Shown here: one piece after another, positions 1 to 10,980 of the stretch
Position numbering within the stretch: position 1 is the stretch's first letter
Layout of the letters: each line of letters opens with the position of its first letter
From: Shinisaurus crocodilurus
Taxonomy: Eukaryota > Chordata > Lepidosauria > Squamata > Shinisauridae
Direction: 5' to 3'
Assembly: GCA_021292165.1 (NCBI GenBank)
Contig: CM037878.1
Location: 1,054,001-1,118,000 of the forward strand
DNA length: 64,000 nucleotides
Made by a program: the position numbers and the translations under genes
The notes under the pieces: generated by a model
What the model was told of the DNA's origin: nothing
What the model saw: the letters and a program-made list of their open reading frames with translations, nothing else
Databases searched by the model: none

Positions 1-266
1 ACCGTGGGAACGGAGCGGCCGCCTCGGCTCTCACCCCCCCGCGCTGCCCCCACAGCGTTTATTTTCAAAAGGCTTGATCGCAGCAGCCCTTGGCCGAGCA
101 CGGCCAGCGAAGGCCACCGCACCGGAGTGTGGCCCTTGTCCCAGGGCGGATCCGTCCGCCTGAGCTCCTTTCCCACTCAGTGGCTCCCAAGAGGAAAAAG
201 CGGCACCCCGGGTCGAGGCAAAGAAAAGGGCAGCTGAAGTGATCCAGGGGCCGGAGCAGCTCCCCC

Positions 267-958
267 ATGCGGAAAGGTTACAGCAGCTGGGATGGTTTCG
301 CTTAGAAAGAAAGCAAGTGAGGGGAGACATGACAGAGGGGTACACAATTATGCCTGGCGTGGAGAAAGTGGACAGGGAGACATTTTTCTCCCTCTCTCGT
401 AATACTAGAACCCCCCAAAGGGGCCATCCCATGAAGCTGATGGGTGGGAGATTCAGGAAAGATAGAAGGAAGGACTTCTTCACACAGCACAGAGTTAAGG
501 GAACTCACTTCCACAAGATGTAGTGATGGCCCCCAATTTGGAGGGCTTTAAAAAGGGATTGGACCTGGAAGAGACATCATCAGGCGATCACTCGTGACCG
601 AGTAAGATTGTCTTCCGGGATAAAAGGAGGAAATTCTAAAGAAGATTGTGTAGACTCTAGTGATGGGTCCGTAAGTGACTGTGGAGGCCAATTCTAGATC
701 CACACAGCTTCCCACAGTGAGGACACAGGTTACCAGATAGAAGGCTACCCATGGCTACTAGTCCTGGTGGCTAGAGGCTACCTCCAGTATCAGAGGCAGT
801 ATGTGGGAAACATGGGCGGGAGGGCGGTGTTGGCCTCGTGTCCTGCTTGTGGGTTTCCCCTTGGGACAGCTGGTTGGCCACTGTGTGAACAGAATGCTGG
901 ACGAGGTGGACCCTCGGTCTGATCCAGCCTCAGGGCTCTTCTGATGTCCTTATGTTCA
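267..958 (+). mobile_element. CR1-related LINE 3' fragment, interrupted
   Basis: A degenerate 3' end of a CR1-like LINE. Translation gives RLQQLGWFRLERKQVRGDM and then RKDFFTQH, which align with the C-terminal end of CR1 reverse transcriptase and with the better copy at 43702-44260. It is split by a fragment of a different LINE (about 574-735) and resumes near 736 with the non-coding tail, which ends in a TTCTGATGTCCTTATG-like stretch. The frame is not continuous and the element is inactive. Assignment to the CR1 group is by motif only. Confidence 0.75.
574..735 (-). mobile_element. 3' fragment of a C2H2-finger LINE, nested in the CR1-related fragment
   Basis: On the minus strand this matches the last ~160 bases of the LINE at 40676-41462, including the part encoding the terminal zinc finger (CPHCGKLCGSRIGL) and the tail ending in GTCACGAGTGATCGCCTGAT. 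It sits inside the CR1-related fragment 267-958, so it inserted later. It is strongly 5'-truncated, as is usual for target-primed reverse transcription. Confidence 0.75.
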
Positions 959-1476
959 CTGTCTTGCTCCTGCGGTGGGGGAAACTGGCACCCAGACCAG
1001 AAGTGGTTGCCTGCTCTGCAGTACACGGTGCTGGGCTAGATGGACGAAGGGGTGGATTCAGCGGTATTTCAGGTCCAGCAGTAGTTCACTTCAGTGCTTG
1101 CTTCTCACTTTGCCTTGAGATGGGATAAAAGAAACAAAAAATCACTTCCTCCTGAATCTCATTCTGCATCCACACCCCAGTGAGTAAAGAGGACTCGCCT
1201 AAGAAAGAGCCACCTACCCTCTTCAGGTGAAGGGCAACCAGAGAGCCAACGTGTTTGGCTAAGAAGGGAATTCCTTGTGAGCGGAGCCATTCCACCACGC
1301 CTTCCATTCTTGTCTGGGACAATTTTGGCGGGGCACTTTTCTCTGAGGCAGATGGCAAAAGGTGGCATATTCTGTAAAGCGCAAAGCAGAACAATGTGCA
1401 CATCTGCTTCCGTGAAGCCAGGCTGCCGGCGGGTGAAGGCCTGTTCCCGCTCCTTCCGGTGACTCAGCACCCTGTG
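959..1476. other. Single-copy DNA, no gene seen
   Basis: I see no repeat, RNA gene or convincing coding exon here. The open frames of about 100 codons in this part lack any recognisable motif. Confidence 0.4.
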
Positions 1477-1615
1477 GACATCTGAGGCGGCCTTCTACTG
1501 CATTGGATGCCGGTCCATCTCACCCAGGACTGGCAGCAGGGGCTCTCTGGGGTGTGTGTTGGGGGTCTTTTGCAGCCCTGCCCCCCCGAGATCCTTTTAG
1601 CTAGAGCGGCTGCCT
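1477..1615 (-). mobile_element. tRNA-derived SINE, degraded
   Basis: The minus strand carries the 3' two thirds of the common SINE seen at 60101-60300: the block GCAGGGCTGCAAAAGAC, the GCCAGTCCTGGG region and the final GGCCGCCTCAGATG. The 5' tRNA-like head is poorly preserved, so this copy is old. Confidence 0.6.
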
Positions 1616-1707
1616 GGAGGGATAAACCCAAGACCTCCTGAGCTACCGGCTTCTACAGGTCTCATTTCGCTGTTCCTCCCAAATGCCTCGTAAAGCACCC
1701 TGGAAAT

Positions 1708-1746
1708 GGTCTCTCATTTCACAGATGTGGAACTGAGGCCGAGGGA
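1708..1746 (-). mobile_element. MIR-like SINE relic
   Basis: The stretch TTTCACAGATGTGGAACTGA matches the antisense of the CORE region of MIR-type SINEs. Only about 40 bases remain. Confidence 0.45.
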
Positions 1747-2618
1747 GTGCCGGGGGCCACGTCCACGATGGGAGCTTGGTGGGAGCTGAGCAGAAATTCC
1801 CACGCGGCTTTGGCTGCTCCAAGTGAGATGCTCTGTCCACCCACGACTGGACCAGGCCAGGTGCAGCCTCCGCCCGTCCTCAGCCATTTCCAGGCACACT
1901 GTTTTCACTTTAAGAGTCTCTGGCCTGCGATGACTTGGAAACATGAGAACTGCAAAGCTGGGCCAGAACAGCATCCATCTCGCTCGGGGTTCTGTCCACT
2001 GTTATGGCCGCTTTGACATCTGTCCCTTCTTGCTAACCCCAGCAGCAACATCAGGCGCTCTGCACGGACATGGTAATCTGAGCTACAATGACGCCCACCC
2101 AACTGATGCCTTAACTGGATCCCCACTTAAAAGCCATACCTGCTTGTTGCACACATCATCAAGCATTGCGGCCCGTGTGATATGAAAAGGCAGGAGCGGC
2201 ACAAGACCTGGGGGGACACGACACTGCCGGGGGTGGGGGTGGGGGGAGCAGCCACCCCCTTCTGAGCGTGAGGCACAGGGTGGGCGGGCAGGTGGCAGCT
2301 CCCCCGGAGAGCCGTGTCGGACCCTCTCCTGCTCTGGCCTTTGCCACGTCAGGAGAGTGGCCTGCGGGGGCCCCCGGAGCAGCTGCCTGCCCTGTGCCTC
2401 ATTTTGAGAGGTGTGGGAGCAGCACTGGAGCTCCCAGCCTTCCTGGCGGTGGGGCACACAGAATCTGCCACCCTTCCAGATCTGCCACCTGAGGTGAGGG
2501 ATTCGCCCTGCCTCAATGGGAGGGCTGGCCCTGTGAAAAGGGGCATCCTTTTTCTCATCTTGCAGCCTGCTGCCCAGCAGTTTTGGTGGCGACTGGCTCT
2601 CTTTTTGTTTCCTGAACA
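1747..2618. other. GC-rich single-copy DNA, no gene seen
   Basis: No recognisable exon or repeat. Open frames up to 195 codons run on both strands at once, as expected from GC-rich DNA. At 2619 a CAGGGCTAGCCCAAGACA sequence resembles one end of a hAT-type element, but I could not find its partner end. Confidence 0.35.
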
Positions 2619-2737
2619 GGGCTAGCCCAAGACATTTTGCTGCCTGAGTCGGAGCAGCAAACAGTACCACCCAGCAAAGTCAAAATGCATAGACCTCTGG
2701 GTCAGTCATGAAGAACAAGATCTTACAAACACCTCTT

Positions 2738-2862
2738 CCTTTTGCTGAGAAGTCCAGCAGAACCGACTGAGAAGCTCTTCCTCTGTCCAGTTCCTGGCAG
2801 AGGTCGTCCCCCAAGGCCCTGTCAGTCCCAAAACGGGGCCTAAATCCGGACTGAAATGCATC
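2738..2862 (-). pseudogene. L2 LINE reverse-transcriptase fragment
   Basis: The minus strand encodes AFQSGFRPRFGTDRALGDDL and then SVLLDFSA. These match the L2-clade reverse-transcriptase block in which a Q-x-GFRPGxGTETAL segment precedes the LDLSAAFDT motif holding the first catalytic aspartate. About 40 codons survive, flanked by unrelated sequence. It is a dead, old fragment. Confidence 0.7.
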
Positions 2863-2979
2863 TAGAGAATCCAATCCCATACAGAAAAGGCTAGAGCTGA
2901 GAACCCACCACCGTCTAGCAGTGGCACCGTCTAGCCTCCCATCCATCTGGCCTACCCAGGAGGAGGCGGCAAGCCACAC

Positions 2980-4140
2980 AGGTGCTGGATCTTAGCCCTG
3001 AGCAGGAAGAGCTCTAAGAGCCATCAGTCCTTGGATGCCCAGTACAGCTGCAGGAGCGCCAGGAGACCCCGCCCCGACTTGGACATGCGGCTTGAGTTCC
3101 GGATCAGTGGGACACCTGGCATGCTGTGTCCCCCACGTGGTGTTTGTAGCTTGCAAGGGAAGACCAACCATTGGGTTAGGGGGCCAAGATCCACTGGCCT
3201 CAAAGTAGATGGTGCACCCGGCGCAGCTAGAGAAAGGCGCTCCTGGCCACCTGTGCATCAAGTGGAAAAGCCAGGTTTGGAACGATCAAAGTCGTTTGGG
3301 TCCCCCAGACCGAAGCAAGTCCAGATTTGGCACACTAGCAAGAGCCCTCGTGTATCTCAGGAACCCAACAGCAAGTGAGGCAAGCGGAATTGCAGACAAT
3401 ATTTGAAAGATGGAAGACATGGAAGCAAGTCCCAGTGGGAACTCTGGCTCCCGGGGCCCCTGGATAACTCTTTGCACTTTTGCCCCAAATATTCCACGCA
3501 GTCCCCTCTGAGTTCCAGGAAATTTTGGACAAAGAGCTACAGTGCTCCGATTCTCTTTCTGATCGATCCAAAGGAGTGTTCCTGCCCCCAAATCTGGAAG
3601 CACATGAAAGAGCACCGCAAAGGCGAGCCGCAGCTGCCCCCAGCCAGCCAACCCCTTGCCTGAGTAGCATGGCGCATTCTTTTTCGTCGTCGTCGTCTTC
3701 TGCATTTGGCATGTCAAAATTTATGGGGCTCTTGGCCACACATCAAAAGCACGTTCAGCCACTTACAGTAAAATCAAAGAGGACCGAACAATGAATATGA
3801 AGCAAGGTTAAAACACCTCATTACAGGAACAAATTGTTCATCTGACATCCAAATAATGGGATTTATGCCCAGCCAGGTTGGAGCCAAGTCAGCTCACCAG
3901 CATGACAGATTTCCCAGCCTGGGTGTGCAGGATGCTGTCAGGATTAGCCCTTCTCAATGTGAACATGGTGGAGCCTCTGGTTACACCATTGGGTGCCACC
4001 CCTGAGCAGATGGAGAAAGCTTTCTTCCGTGGATTCCATGGTGGGACGTAGTTCTGGATAAGATTGGACTGTACAAGTGTCTCTCTTTTGGATCATTAGA
4101 GCTGACACGTGAAAATACAGCAAACCAAGCTGTGTTTGGC
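2980..4140. other. Single-copy DNA, no gene seen
   Basis: I see no repeat family and no convincing exon. A short run of CGT triplets occurs near 3684-3697. Open frames of up to 143 codons lack recognisable domains. Confidence 0.35.
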
Positions 4141-4195
4141 TTTTTAAAAATGTAAATAGTCTTTATTTATTCGTTTTTACATTGATATCCTGTCT

Positions 4196-4400
4196 TCTTC
4201 CCCCTTGCAAGGAACCCACCTTGCAAGGAGCCTCCTCCTTTCCATGTTATCCTCACAACAACCCTGTGAGGTAGGTTAGGCTGAAAGTCGGTGACTGGCC
4301 ACTCCAAAGCCACTCAGTCAGCTTCATGGCCGAGTGGGGGCTAGAACCCGGATCTCCTGAGTCCCAGTCCAGCACTCCAAGCACGACACCACACTGTGCT
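4196..4400 (-). mobile_element. tRNA-derived SINE with L2/MIR-like 3' part
   Basis: Read on the minus strand: a tRNA-like head containing GGTTCTAGCCC (a B-box relic), then the GGCCAGTCACCGACTTTCAG block, then ACCTCACAGGGTTGTTGTG, which is shared with L2 and MIR tails, and a TTCCTTGCAAGG segment. Better copies lie at 8339-8550 and 51821-52062. The AT-rich stretch at 4140-4190 is its 3' tail. Confidence 0.75.
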
Positions 4401-4771
4401 TCCCCTGCAGCGTTTTCCAAAGACCCCCGGGCATTATGGGGAAGGTCTGGTTCTGCCGAGTTTCCCTGGAGCCTCCAGCATCGCCCGTTCTAATGAGCAG
4501 ACCACGTCCAAGCGAAGCCTCTCTTGCTTTACTTCCCAAAGGGCCAGCGTGAGGCCGGGGGGGGGGAGTCGATCTCACCTTGCCAAGCAGCTTCCTGTCC
4601 GCCCGTCCGCCCCCGGCCACCTGTTCCTCTGCCCTCCTGCCGGCTGACGCATGGCAGGACAAGGGGGGAAGGAACCCGGGTTGACGTTTGCAGCCATGCG
4701 GATCTCTTCATTGTGGATTTCAGCTCGGGCTTCCCTGTTGTTATGGCTGCTGCTGCTGCTGCTGACCGTGC

Positions 4772-5491
4772 ATGCAGTATCACATTTCAAGAATGAGATT
4801 TAATAGGGATAAATGCCAAGTGCTGCACCTAGGGAGAGGAAACCAAATGCAGAGTTACAGAATGGGGGACACTTGGCTCAACAATACTACAAGTGAGAAG
4901 GATCTTGGAATTGTGGTAGATCACAAACTGAATATGAGCCAGCAATGCGATGTGGCTGCAAAGAAGGCAAATGCTATTTTGGGCTGTATTAATAGAAGTA
5001 TAGCTTCCAAATCGCGGGAAGTGATAATTCCCCTTTACTCAGCACTGGTTAGGCCTCATCTTGAGTACTGCGTCCAGTTCTGGGCACCTCACTTTAAGAA
5101 GGACATAGACAAACTGGAGAGGGTTCAGAGGAGGGCAACAAGGATGATCAAGGGACTGGAAACAAGGCCCTATGAGGAGAGACTGAAAGAACTGGGCATG
5201 TTTAGCCTTCAGAAGAGGAGACTGAGGGGAGATATGATCGCACTCTTTCAGTACTTGAAGGGATGTCACACAGAGGAGGGCCAGGATCTCTTCTCGATCA
5301 TCCCAGTTTGCAGGACACGGAATAATGGGCTCAAGTTACAGGAACCCAGATTCCACCTAAACATCAGGAAAAATTTCCTGACTGTCAGAGCAATAAGACA
5401 ATGGAACCAACTACCTAGGGAGGTGGTGGGCTCTCCCCGTCTGGAGGCATTCAAGGTGCAGCTGGACAGCCATCTGTCAGGGATGCTTTGA
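4772..5491 (+). pseudogene. CR1 ORF2 C-terminal fragment (239 codons, open)
   Basis: This open frame encodes the C-terminal third of the CR1 ORF2 polyprotein (endonuclease plus reverse transcriptase), which copies CR1 RNA into chromosomal DNA. The first ~8 residues come from flanking DNA. CR1 sequence starts at RFNRDKCQVLHLG, downstream of the catalytic FADD box, so no active site is present. The thumb-like region [18 protein letters not shown] and the C-terminal RAIRQWNQLPREVV are intact and the stop is the element's own. With the polymerase core missing it cannot act; a protein, if made, has no known function. Confidence 0.85.
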
Positions 5492-5578
5492 CCTGGATTC
5501 CTGCACTGAGCAGGGGGTTGGACTTGATGGCCTTGTAGGACCCTTCCAACTCTACTTTTCTATGATTCTATTATTCTA
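4788..5578 (+). mobile_element. CR1 LINE, 5'-truncated 3' end
   Basis: The last ~790 bases of a CR1 element: the C-terminal part of the reverse-transcriptase frame, a short 3' UTR with the GGGGGTTGGACTTGATGGCC block, and the terminal TTCTATGATTCTATTATTCT repeat typical of CR1. It is nearly identical to the matching parts of 45211-46605 and 62003-62798, so the insertions are young or the family is homogeneous. The 5' break falls within a few bases of the 5' break of the 62003 copy. Confidence 0.92.
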
Positions 5579-5609
5579 AGGGTTCAAAGTGAAACCCTAC
5601 AAGAGCCCC

Positions 5610-5690
5610 ATAAAGCAGGGCATAATTATTCCCATATTGCAGATGGGGCTTGCCCAAGGCCTCCTGCGGCATTTGTGCCTAGGTAAGGTC
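5610..5690 (-). mobile_element. MIR-like SINE relic
   Basis: ATAATTATTCCCATATTGCA followed by GATGGGGCTTGCCCAAGG matches the antisense MIR core, with a deletion between the two blocks. Confidence 0.5.
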
Positions 5691-5699
5691 ACACCTGGC

Positions 5700-6650
5700 C
5701 TTCGTGGCTCACACAGCCACTGCTGCTGCCCCCCAGCAGAGGGGGCGTAGCTCAAGGAAAGAGGAGCCCGTGCGTGGCACCCAGAAGGTCCCGGGAGGAA
5801 TTCCGGGCATCCCCAGCCAGTGGGGAGCATCCTGGGCAGAGGCCTGGGAGAGCAGCTGTCAGGCAGATGGGGCAATCCTGAGCCAAGGGACCCGCAGTCT
5901 GACGCAGCCTAAGGCAGCTACGGGCAGATCCAGCTGCTCTGGCGTTGTCTGCTGAACTTTGTGGCTGTGCGTGAAGCATTTTGGTGCTGTAAATTCTGGC
6001 TCTGCCAGTAGGACACAGAGGGCGCAGCAGCCGTGGGAGTGGGCTGGCATCTCACGGCCTGTCTTGCTGTGTCCACATCCCAAGCGGGGGTCTGAGCCGG
6101 ACTCCAGGCAGAAGTCTTCTTCTCCAGACGCCCTGGGGGGCTGGATTGGACGCGTGGCTCCAGCTGTCGTGAAGCGTCACTCGCAGGCTCCTGGGGACGG
6201 GTGCAGAGAAAGGGTGCTGGCAGTGGCCAACACGTCTGGAGGACACTGGCTGGAGAAGGCCGCTCCAGGCCTCTGAGCAGGCGCCGTTGCTCGACAGGTT
6301 CCTTGCCCGTTCCCATCGCTTCATTGCAGGGTGTGGAGGGAGGCCTTTACCGGAGCTTTGAAAAACCATTTGCAAGTGCCTGGACAACAGAGGGCACCAA
6401 GGGGGCGCGTGCGGGGTGGGGGGTGGGATGGCGACACTCAACCCCACCCCTGTGCTGTCCGCAGGCTGCGTTTCTGCGGGGTCCACTTAGGCAAGCACGT
6501 CTTGCGGCCTCACTTGCCGCAGCCCCCCCCCCGCCCCCCATCCAACAATCCTCCGTCAAAGGCAGGGCAGGAGGAGACAGTCGGCCTTTCTCTGGCCTGG
6601 CCCAGGCTCTGCCCCCGCGGGAGAAGAGGCTGCCCGGCGCTTTCTCATCA
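5700..6650. other. GC-rich single-copy DNA, no gene seen
   Basis: CpG-containing GC-rich sequence with long overlapping open frames on both strands and no recognisable domain. I see no exon and no repeat. Confidence 0.35.
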
Positions 6651-7010
6651 GAGAAACACAGAGTATCTTTATCCGGATGGCTCGCGATCGTCCCTCTGAA
6701 GAAGAGAGCTTTTTATTTAAAAAAATTGTTTTATTAAGAAAAGAGAGGGGAGGTGCCCCGAGTGGACACAATGGGGGCTACTTTGTTAATAAATCCCAAC
6801 AGCTGTGGAAAGTTTGATGCAGCGAGAGCACCCAGACAGAAAATTAAAAAACTAATAAAGCCCTCAGTGTGGGGGCCTTGGCAGCGGGTCAGCGTGCCTC
6901 CCCGAAACACCTAATAAAAGAGACATTCCAGGGCAGGGCTCATAAGGGAGCCGGCGGGGGGGCCAGCGAGGAGGAGGAGGGGGCGGCGTTAACCATGGTA
7001 ACGTGGCTGT
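6651..7010. other. Candidate conserved non-coding block
   Basis: An AT-richer, repeat-free island inside GC-rich DNA with homeobox-like cores (TTAATAAA, ACTAATAAAG, CCTAATAAAAG) and an X-box-like palindrome at 6988-7002. The composition resembles vertebrate enhancers. This is inference from texture only. Confidence 0.3.
6988..7002. promoter_or_regulatory. RFX/X-box-like palindrome
   Basis: GTTAACCATGGTAAC is close to the RFX-factor X-box consensus (GTTRCC-AT-GGYAAC), with one extra base in the left half. It is a single match with no supporting context. Confidence 0.25.
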
Positions 7011-8338
7011 GGGCTCGGAGAGACAAAAATTCCCAGCAGGAGCAGCGAGGGAAGGCGGGAGCGGGCGGCCTGCCTTTCACGCCGGTGTCAAGGAGAAGGC
7101 TGCGCGGGCAGCAAACGGGCAGGCTACAAAAAAAGGGATGTGCCACCCGCAGCCACCCGGTGTGGGCCAACGGAGGGAGGACTGGGACTGGATCCGGGAG
7201 AGAGAGAGATCCGTGTGGATTCCTTGGCCGAGCTTGGGCAAAGTCCCTCTTTCCCTCGTTTCCCGAGCTGAGAAACAGGGGGAAACAGCCGCTCCCACCC
7301 CAGGGCCGGCTCTACCATCAGGCCAGGGGTGCAGGGCCAGCAGCCCAATCCGGCCTGCTGGGGTTCCCCCAAAGGTTGTCTGGTGGTTTCCCGGCTTTCG
7401 TGCAGCATTTCCCCTGTTCTAAAATGCCTCTCCGAAGGCTGAGTTACTGGGCGTCCGAGCTCTAAGCAAAAGCATGGTGGTGCTTTGGCCCCGCCCCTTT
7501 CTTCTTTGGCGCCGCCTATTTTTTGCCTTCAGCTGCATGCGGCCCCCGAGAGCTTTTCTGAAATTGAATTGCAAGAGGTTTCCACACCCCTGCAGCAGGC
7601 AGAGCGAGGCGGCCACCTCAGGCGGCGGATGCTGGGCTGTGGGGGGCGGCAGGCAGCAAGGTGCTGGAGGACAGAGCTGCGTGTGCCGCACGGCCTGCCC
7701 TGCAGCCCCCCAGGCTGGCCCGCTACCCTCAGGTGCGGCAGAGGGTCTGTCGCAGGGCCGGCTTCAAGGGGAGGCACGGCTGGGCACCTGCCCAGGGCCC
7801 ACGCTCCCGCAGGGGTCGGTCTGCTGAAAAGGATCCCGTACAGCGGCTCCCGCTCTCCACCATCAGAAGCTGCTTCTTCACCCTGGCCCAGAAAACGGAG
7901 GCAGTGAGAAGGGGGAGCAGAAGCCACTGCCCACTTGCTCACTGGAGGAGGCGCAGCAGCCGCTGGCAACGATGGCACCGAGAAGCTAGACTGAGGAAGG
8001 GGCCCACCGAGCGGAGTCCGCACCGATCTGTCGCCAGTCTTGAAGTCAGATTCAGGTTAGTCCGGTCAACCTCTGGTCATCTATGGAATTGTGGGGGGGG
8101 GAGGGGGATCTTATCCTTCGCCTCAGGCAGCGCAGTGTTTTGGGCTGGCCCTGCAACTCCCCACTCCCCCCGTTACTGTGAGGTTAAATCGGCAAACAAA
8201 AAAGAATCCCTGCTCTTGGGAAGGCGTGGGCTGCAGGGGAGATGCTGGATGCGGGAGCAGGCGGGGGGCCCTGGCTTGGCATTCGGGGCTGGCCGTGGGG
8301 GCGAAGAGGGACGCCTCCTGCCACACTCAGCAGTAGCT
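7011..8338. other. GC-rich DNA with hAT-like end fragments, no gene seen
   Basis: No exon recognised; the 251-codon open frame at 7661-8416 has no domain and runs into a SINE. CAGGGCCGGCTCTACCATCA at 7302 and CAGGGCCGGC near 7757 look like left ends of hAT-type elements. TTTTGGGCTGGCCCTG ending at 8152 looks like a right end. I could not pair any of these through a TSD. Confidence 0.35.
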
Positions 8339-8550
8339 GACCCTTATTTATTTATTTATTTATTACATTTATACCCCGCCTTTTTTCCTGCAAGGAACCC
8401 AAGGCAGCTTACATAATCCTTCTCCTCCTCCTCTCCATTTTATCCTCACAACAACCCTGTGAGGTAGGTTAGGCTGAGAGTCAGTGACTGGCCCAAAGTC
8501 ACCCAGTGAGTTTCATGGCTGAGCAGGGACTAGAACCCGGATCTCCCAGA
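8339..8550 (-). mobile_element. tRNA-derived SINE with L2/MIR-like 3' part
   Basis: The minus strand reads: B-box region GGTTCTAGTCC, GGCCAGTCACTGACTCTCAG, ACCTCACAGGGTTGTTGTG, then GGCGGGGTATAAATGTAATA and an AAATA-rich tail. The 5' head is truncated relative to 51821-52062. Confidence 0.85.
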
Positions 8551-8637
8551 AGGAGATCAGAGGAGGCACCCGCAGCATTCACTCTGTTTCTGCGCATGTG
8601 CGGTGTGAGGGGTGTGATGTGGGCTCCATCATCTCGG

Positions 8638-8655
8638 GTGTGTGTGTGTGTGTGT
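8638..8655. repeat. (GT)n microsatellite
   Basis: A short uninterrupted GT dinucleotide run. Confidence 0.8.
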
Positions 8656-8750
8656 CTGAAGATGGTGACAACACATTAGCCAAAGCAGCCAGCAAACCGT
8701 GGCCTGGGGGCAGGGCGGGGGGAGGCTCTGGGGAAATGTGGCTCCTACAG

Positions 8751-8871
8751 CAGTGTTCTCCAACCTTGGGCCCCCAGATGTGTTTGGCCTACAACTCCCA
8801 GCATGCCCCAGCCAGCTACGCTGGGAGTTGTAGGCCAAACACATCTGGGGGCCCAAGGTTGGAGAACACTG
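8751..8871. mobile_element. Palindromic hAT-like MITE
   Basis: A near-perfect snap-back palindrome. The left arm starts CAGTGTTCTCCAACCTTGGG and the right arm ends with its complement, with about 16 unpaired bases in the middle. The ends (CAGTG/CACTG) and the weakly matching 8-base flanks (TCCTACAG and CTCTATAG) point to the hAT superfamily. Related copies lie at 33480-33575, 37502-37574 and 40489-40621. It encodes no protein. Confidence 0.8.
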
Positions 8872-9159
8872 CTCTATAGGCAACTCCGAACAGCCAGAAG
8901 TGAAGAGAAGCTTGGGGAAATGGAGGCAGAACCCAGAGGTCGCTTGAAATGTGGGCTGGGGCTACGCATGGTTGCTCTGCCAGGTGGTCGCTTCAAGCAC
9001 CACTTTTGCAGCATAGGCCAAGGTTTCCCTGCAGTGCTGCAGCGGGTCCAAGAGCCGATTCTTGTGAGGGATGCCGCAGCACCTCTCGGATATACATGCG
9101 GCTGTTTCCACCCCCAGACGGCTGCTTGGATCGATTGTGGAGTCAGGCTGACCCTGGGG

Positions 9160-9345
9160 AAGGAGGACCCCAGCTCCATGGCCGAGCCCGTGTCCTGCAT
9201 GCAGAAGGACCCCGGCTCAGTTGCAGCATCTCCAGACAGGGCTGGGACAGACCCCGGCTGGGGACCCACAGAGCCACCGCCAGCCGTGTACACGATTCTG
9301 ACTGGACGGGCCGACGGTCTGACTTGGCGAAAGGCCGCGTCCTGT
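9160..9345 (+). mobile_element. tRNA-derived SINE, degraded
   Basis: CTGCATGCAGAAGGACCCCG, then CATCTCCAGACAGGGCTGGG, then GACGGTCTGACTTGGCGAAA match successive blocks of the common SINE (compare 60101-60300). The B box is damaged. Confidence 0.65.
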
Positions 9346-9519
9346 GTGCTAAGATTGTGAGAGGATCAGCTCGAGGTGGGCCACCAGGCCTGGTAGCAGC
9401 AGCAAAGCCAGGTGCATCTTAGAAGCCCATGAGCAGGGCCTGAAGGCGATTGCCTAGGGGGGTGGGGGGCAGCAGCCAGGACGTGGCCAACAAACGCTGA
9501 AAGTCCTTGCCGCTCTCAA

Positions 9520-9640
9520 GTTGCCTTAAAGCCATCTGTGCTAGTGGCTGTCTTTAAATCTTGTGGCAATGAGTTCCACAGCCAGTTGTGTGTTGTGTGA
9601 AGAAAATGTTCCTTTTGTCTGCCCTGCGGGCTGCTTGTGT
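9520..9640 (-). mobile_element. CR1-related LINE fragment
   Basis: The minus strand encodes EHFLHTTHNWLWNSLPQDLK and TDGFKAT, matching the FFTQHIVKLWNSFPQDVVKA segment of the copy at 43702-44260. It is short and old. Confidence 0.6.
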
Positions 9641-9649
9641 GGTGATGAA

Positions 9650-10915
9650 GCAGGCCGTGCCGCTGTTCCACCCCAGGTGATAGTCTGGAAGAAGAACCCC
9701 CTTGACTCACGCTCCCACGGTTACAAATAGGTCTTTTGGACTGGACCCGATTCTGCCGCCGCAAGGACAGCTGCGGGCATTGCTGCCGCCTTGTCGGTGG
9801 CGAGATCTCTCTGAGTCCTCCAGCTGTGGGCCAAAATCTCCACTAGGCAACAGGACTGTACATTATTGGAGATTGTTTCCTTAACTGAGCACTACGGGGT
9901 GGGGTGGGGGAGCTTGTTAACGAGATCATGGCACCAGTTACCTCATTAGTAAAGCGAGGCAGCATTTTGTGACAGGTTTTTGGAAATGAAAATGCCTGGA
10001 CGAGGTTTGGAAGACTTCTCACCAGGCAAGGGAAGATGCCCCGGAGATGATGCTGTAGTAGTGGTGATGAAATGAGGGTAAAGGAATGGTCAGAGAAAAA
10101 CAGGCGCCCTCTCTGCCCCTCTGAGCATCCACTGCCGGCCTATGTCTGGGCACTGATCTACGAGGACCAATGCACACAACTGCGCTGGCCATGGAGGGGG
10201 TGCAGGTCTCCCATCAGCCAGAGGTAGTGCCTGGCATGCTTCACCATGAGAAAGAGTCACAGCAGCCATCCAGCCAGTTCCTAGAGCACTTCTGATGAGA
10301 GCTCAGGCTCAGGCTCTGGTGAGCCTCCTCAGGGAGCTCCGCAATAGAAGGCAAGCCACCGAGAAGCATGGCTGGTCTGCACGCAATCATGACCTCATTA
10401 CACAATTTGACTTGTGTGGGTGCTTGTAGTGAAGAGGCTCTGGTTCTTGGCTGATCTCAGAGCCAGATTGCAACATAACATATGGAACAGCAGCTGTGCA
10501 GGAATCCACATTTTACAAATGCACACAGCTTGTCACCAGAACACAAAAGCCATGTGGATTTTGCACAAAGATCTATCAGCAGCGGTGGCAGCAGGCAGAC
10601 TCTAGCAACAAGCTGTTTTCTCCACGGCTTCCTCCATGGGGGTCCTTCCGGGGCTTGTTCTTGAGCTGCCGCTGGTGTGCGGGGCGCATGTCTGCAGTGC
10701 TGACTGTGTGGCGAAGGAACCGGGTCTTCTCTGCCGCAGCCACGTTGGGCTCTCTTTCCCCGAGTGCAGAACTCCAGTGCAACAGGGCGATGGTGGGGCT
10801 GGAGAAGCCGGCGCGAAGGGGTCAGCCAGTGACCCTTCTGTGGGCACCAAGGTGGCTTCCGAGCTGTGTCGCCACGATGCTTTGCACAGATCCAAAATTA
10901 TGGATTTATCTCTAT
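9650..10915. other. Single-copy DNA, no gene seen
   Basis: I recognise no repeat and no exon. Overlapping open frames near 10500-10900 have no recognisable domain. Confidence 0.35.
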
Positions 10916-10980
10916 ATTAATCTTATTTCTGTACCACCCAATAGCCAAAGCGCTCTGGGCGGTTTACAAAATGCAGGTGA
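10916..10980. repeat. LINE-tail-like interspersed repeat fragment
   Basis: TACCACCCAATAGCCAAAGC followed by GCTCTGGGCGGTTTACAAAA recurs, diverged, at 39225-39270, so it is an interspersed repeat. I think it is the 3' region of an L2-like element, but the family is not certain. Confidence 0.5.

Noticed and set aside
7302..8152. A single long hAT element from CAGGGCCGGC to GGCTGGCCCTG
   Set aside because: The flanking octamers do not match, and the interior contains another left-end-like sequence. The ends probably belong to different decayed elements.
7661..8416. A 251-codon plus-strand open frame
   Set aside because: It is low-complexity and arginine-rich from GC-rich DNA, runs into a SINE at its 3' end, and has an equally long competing frame on the other strand.
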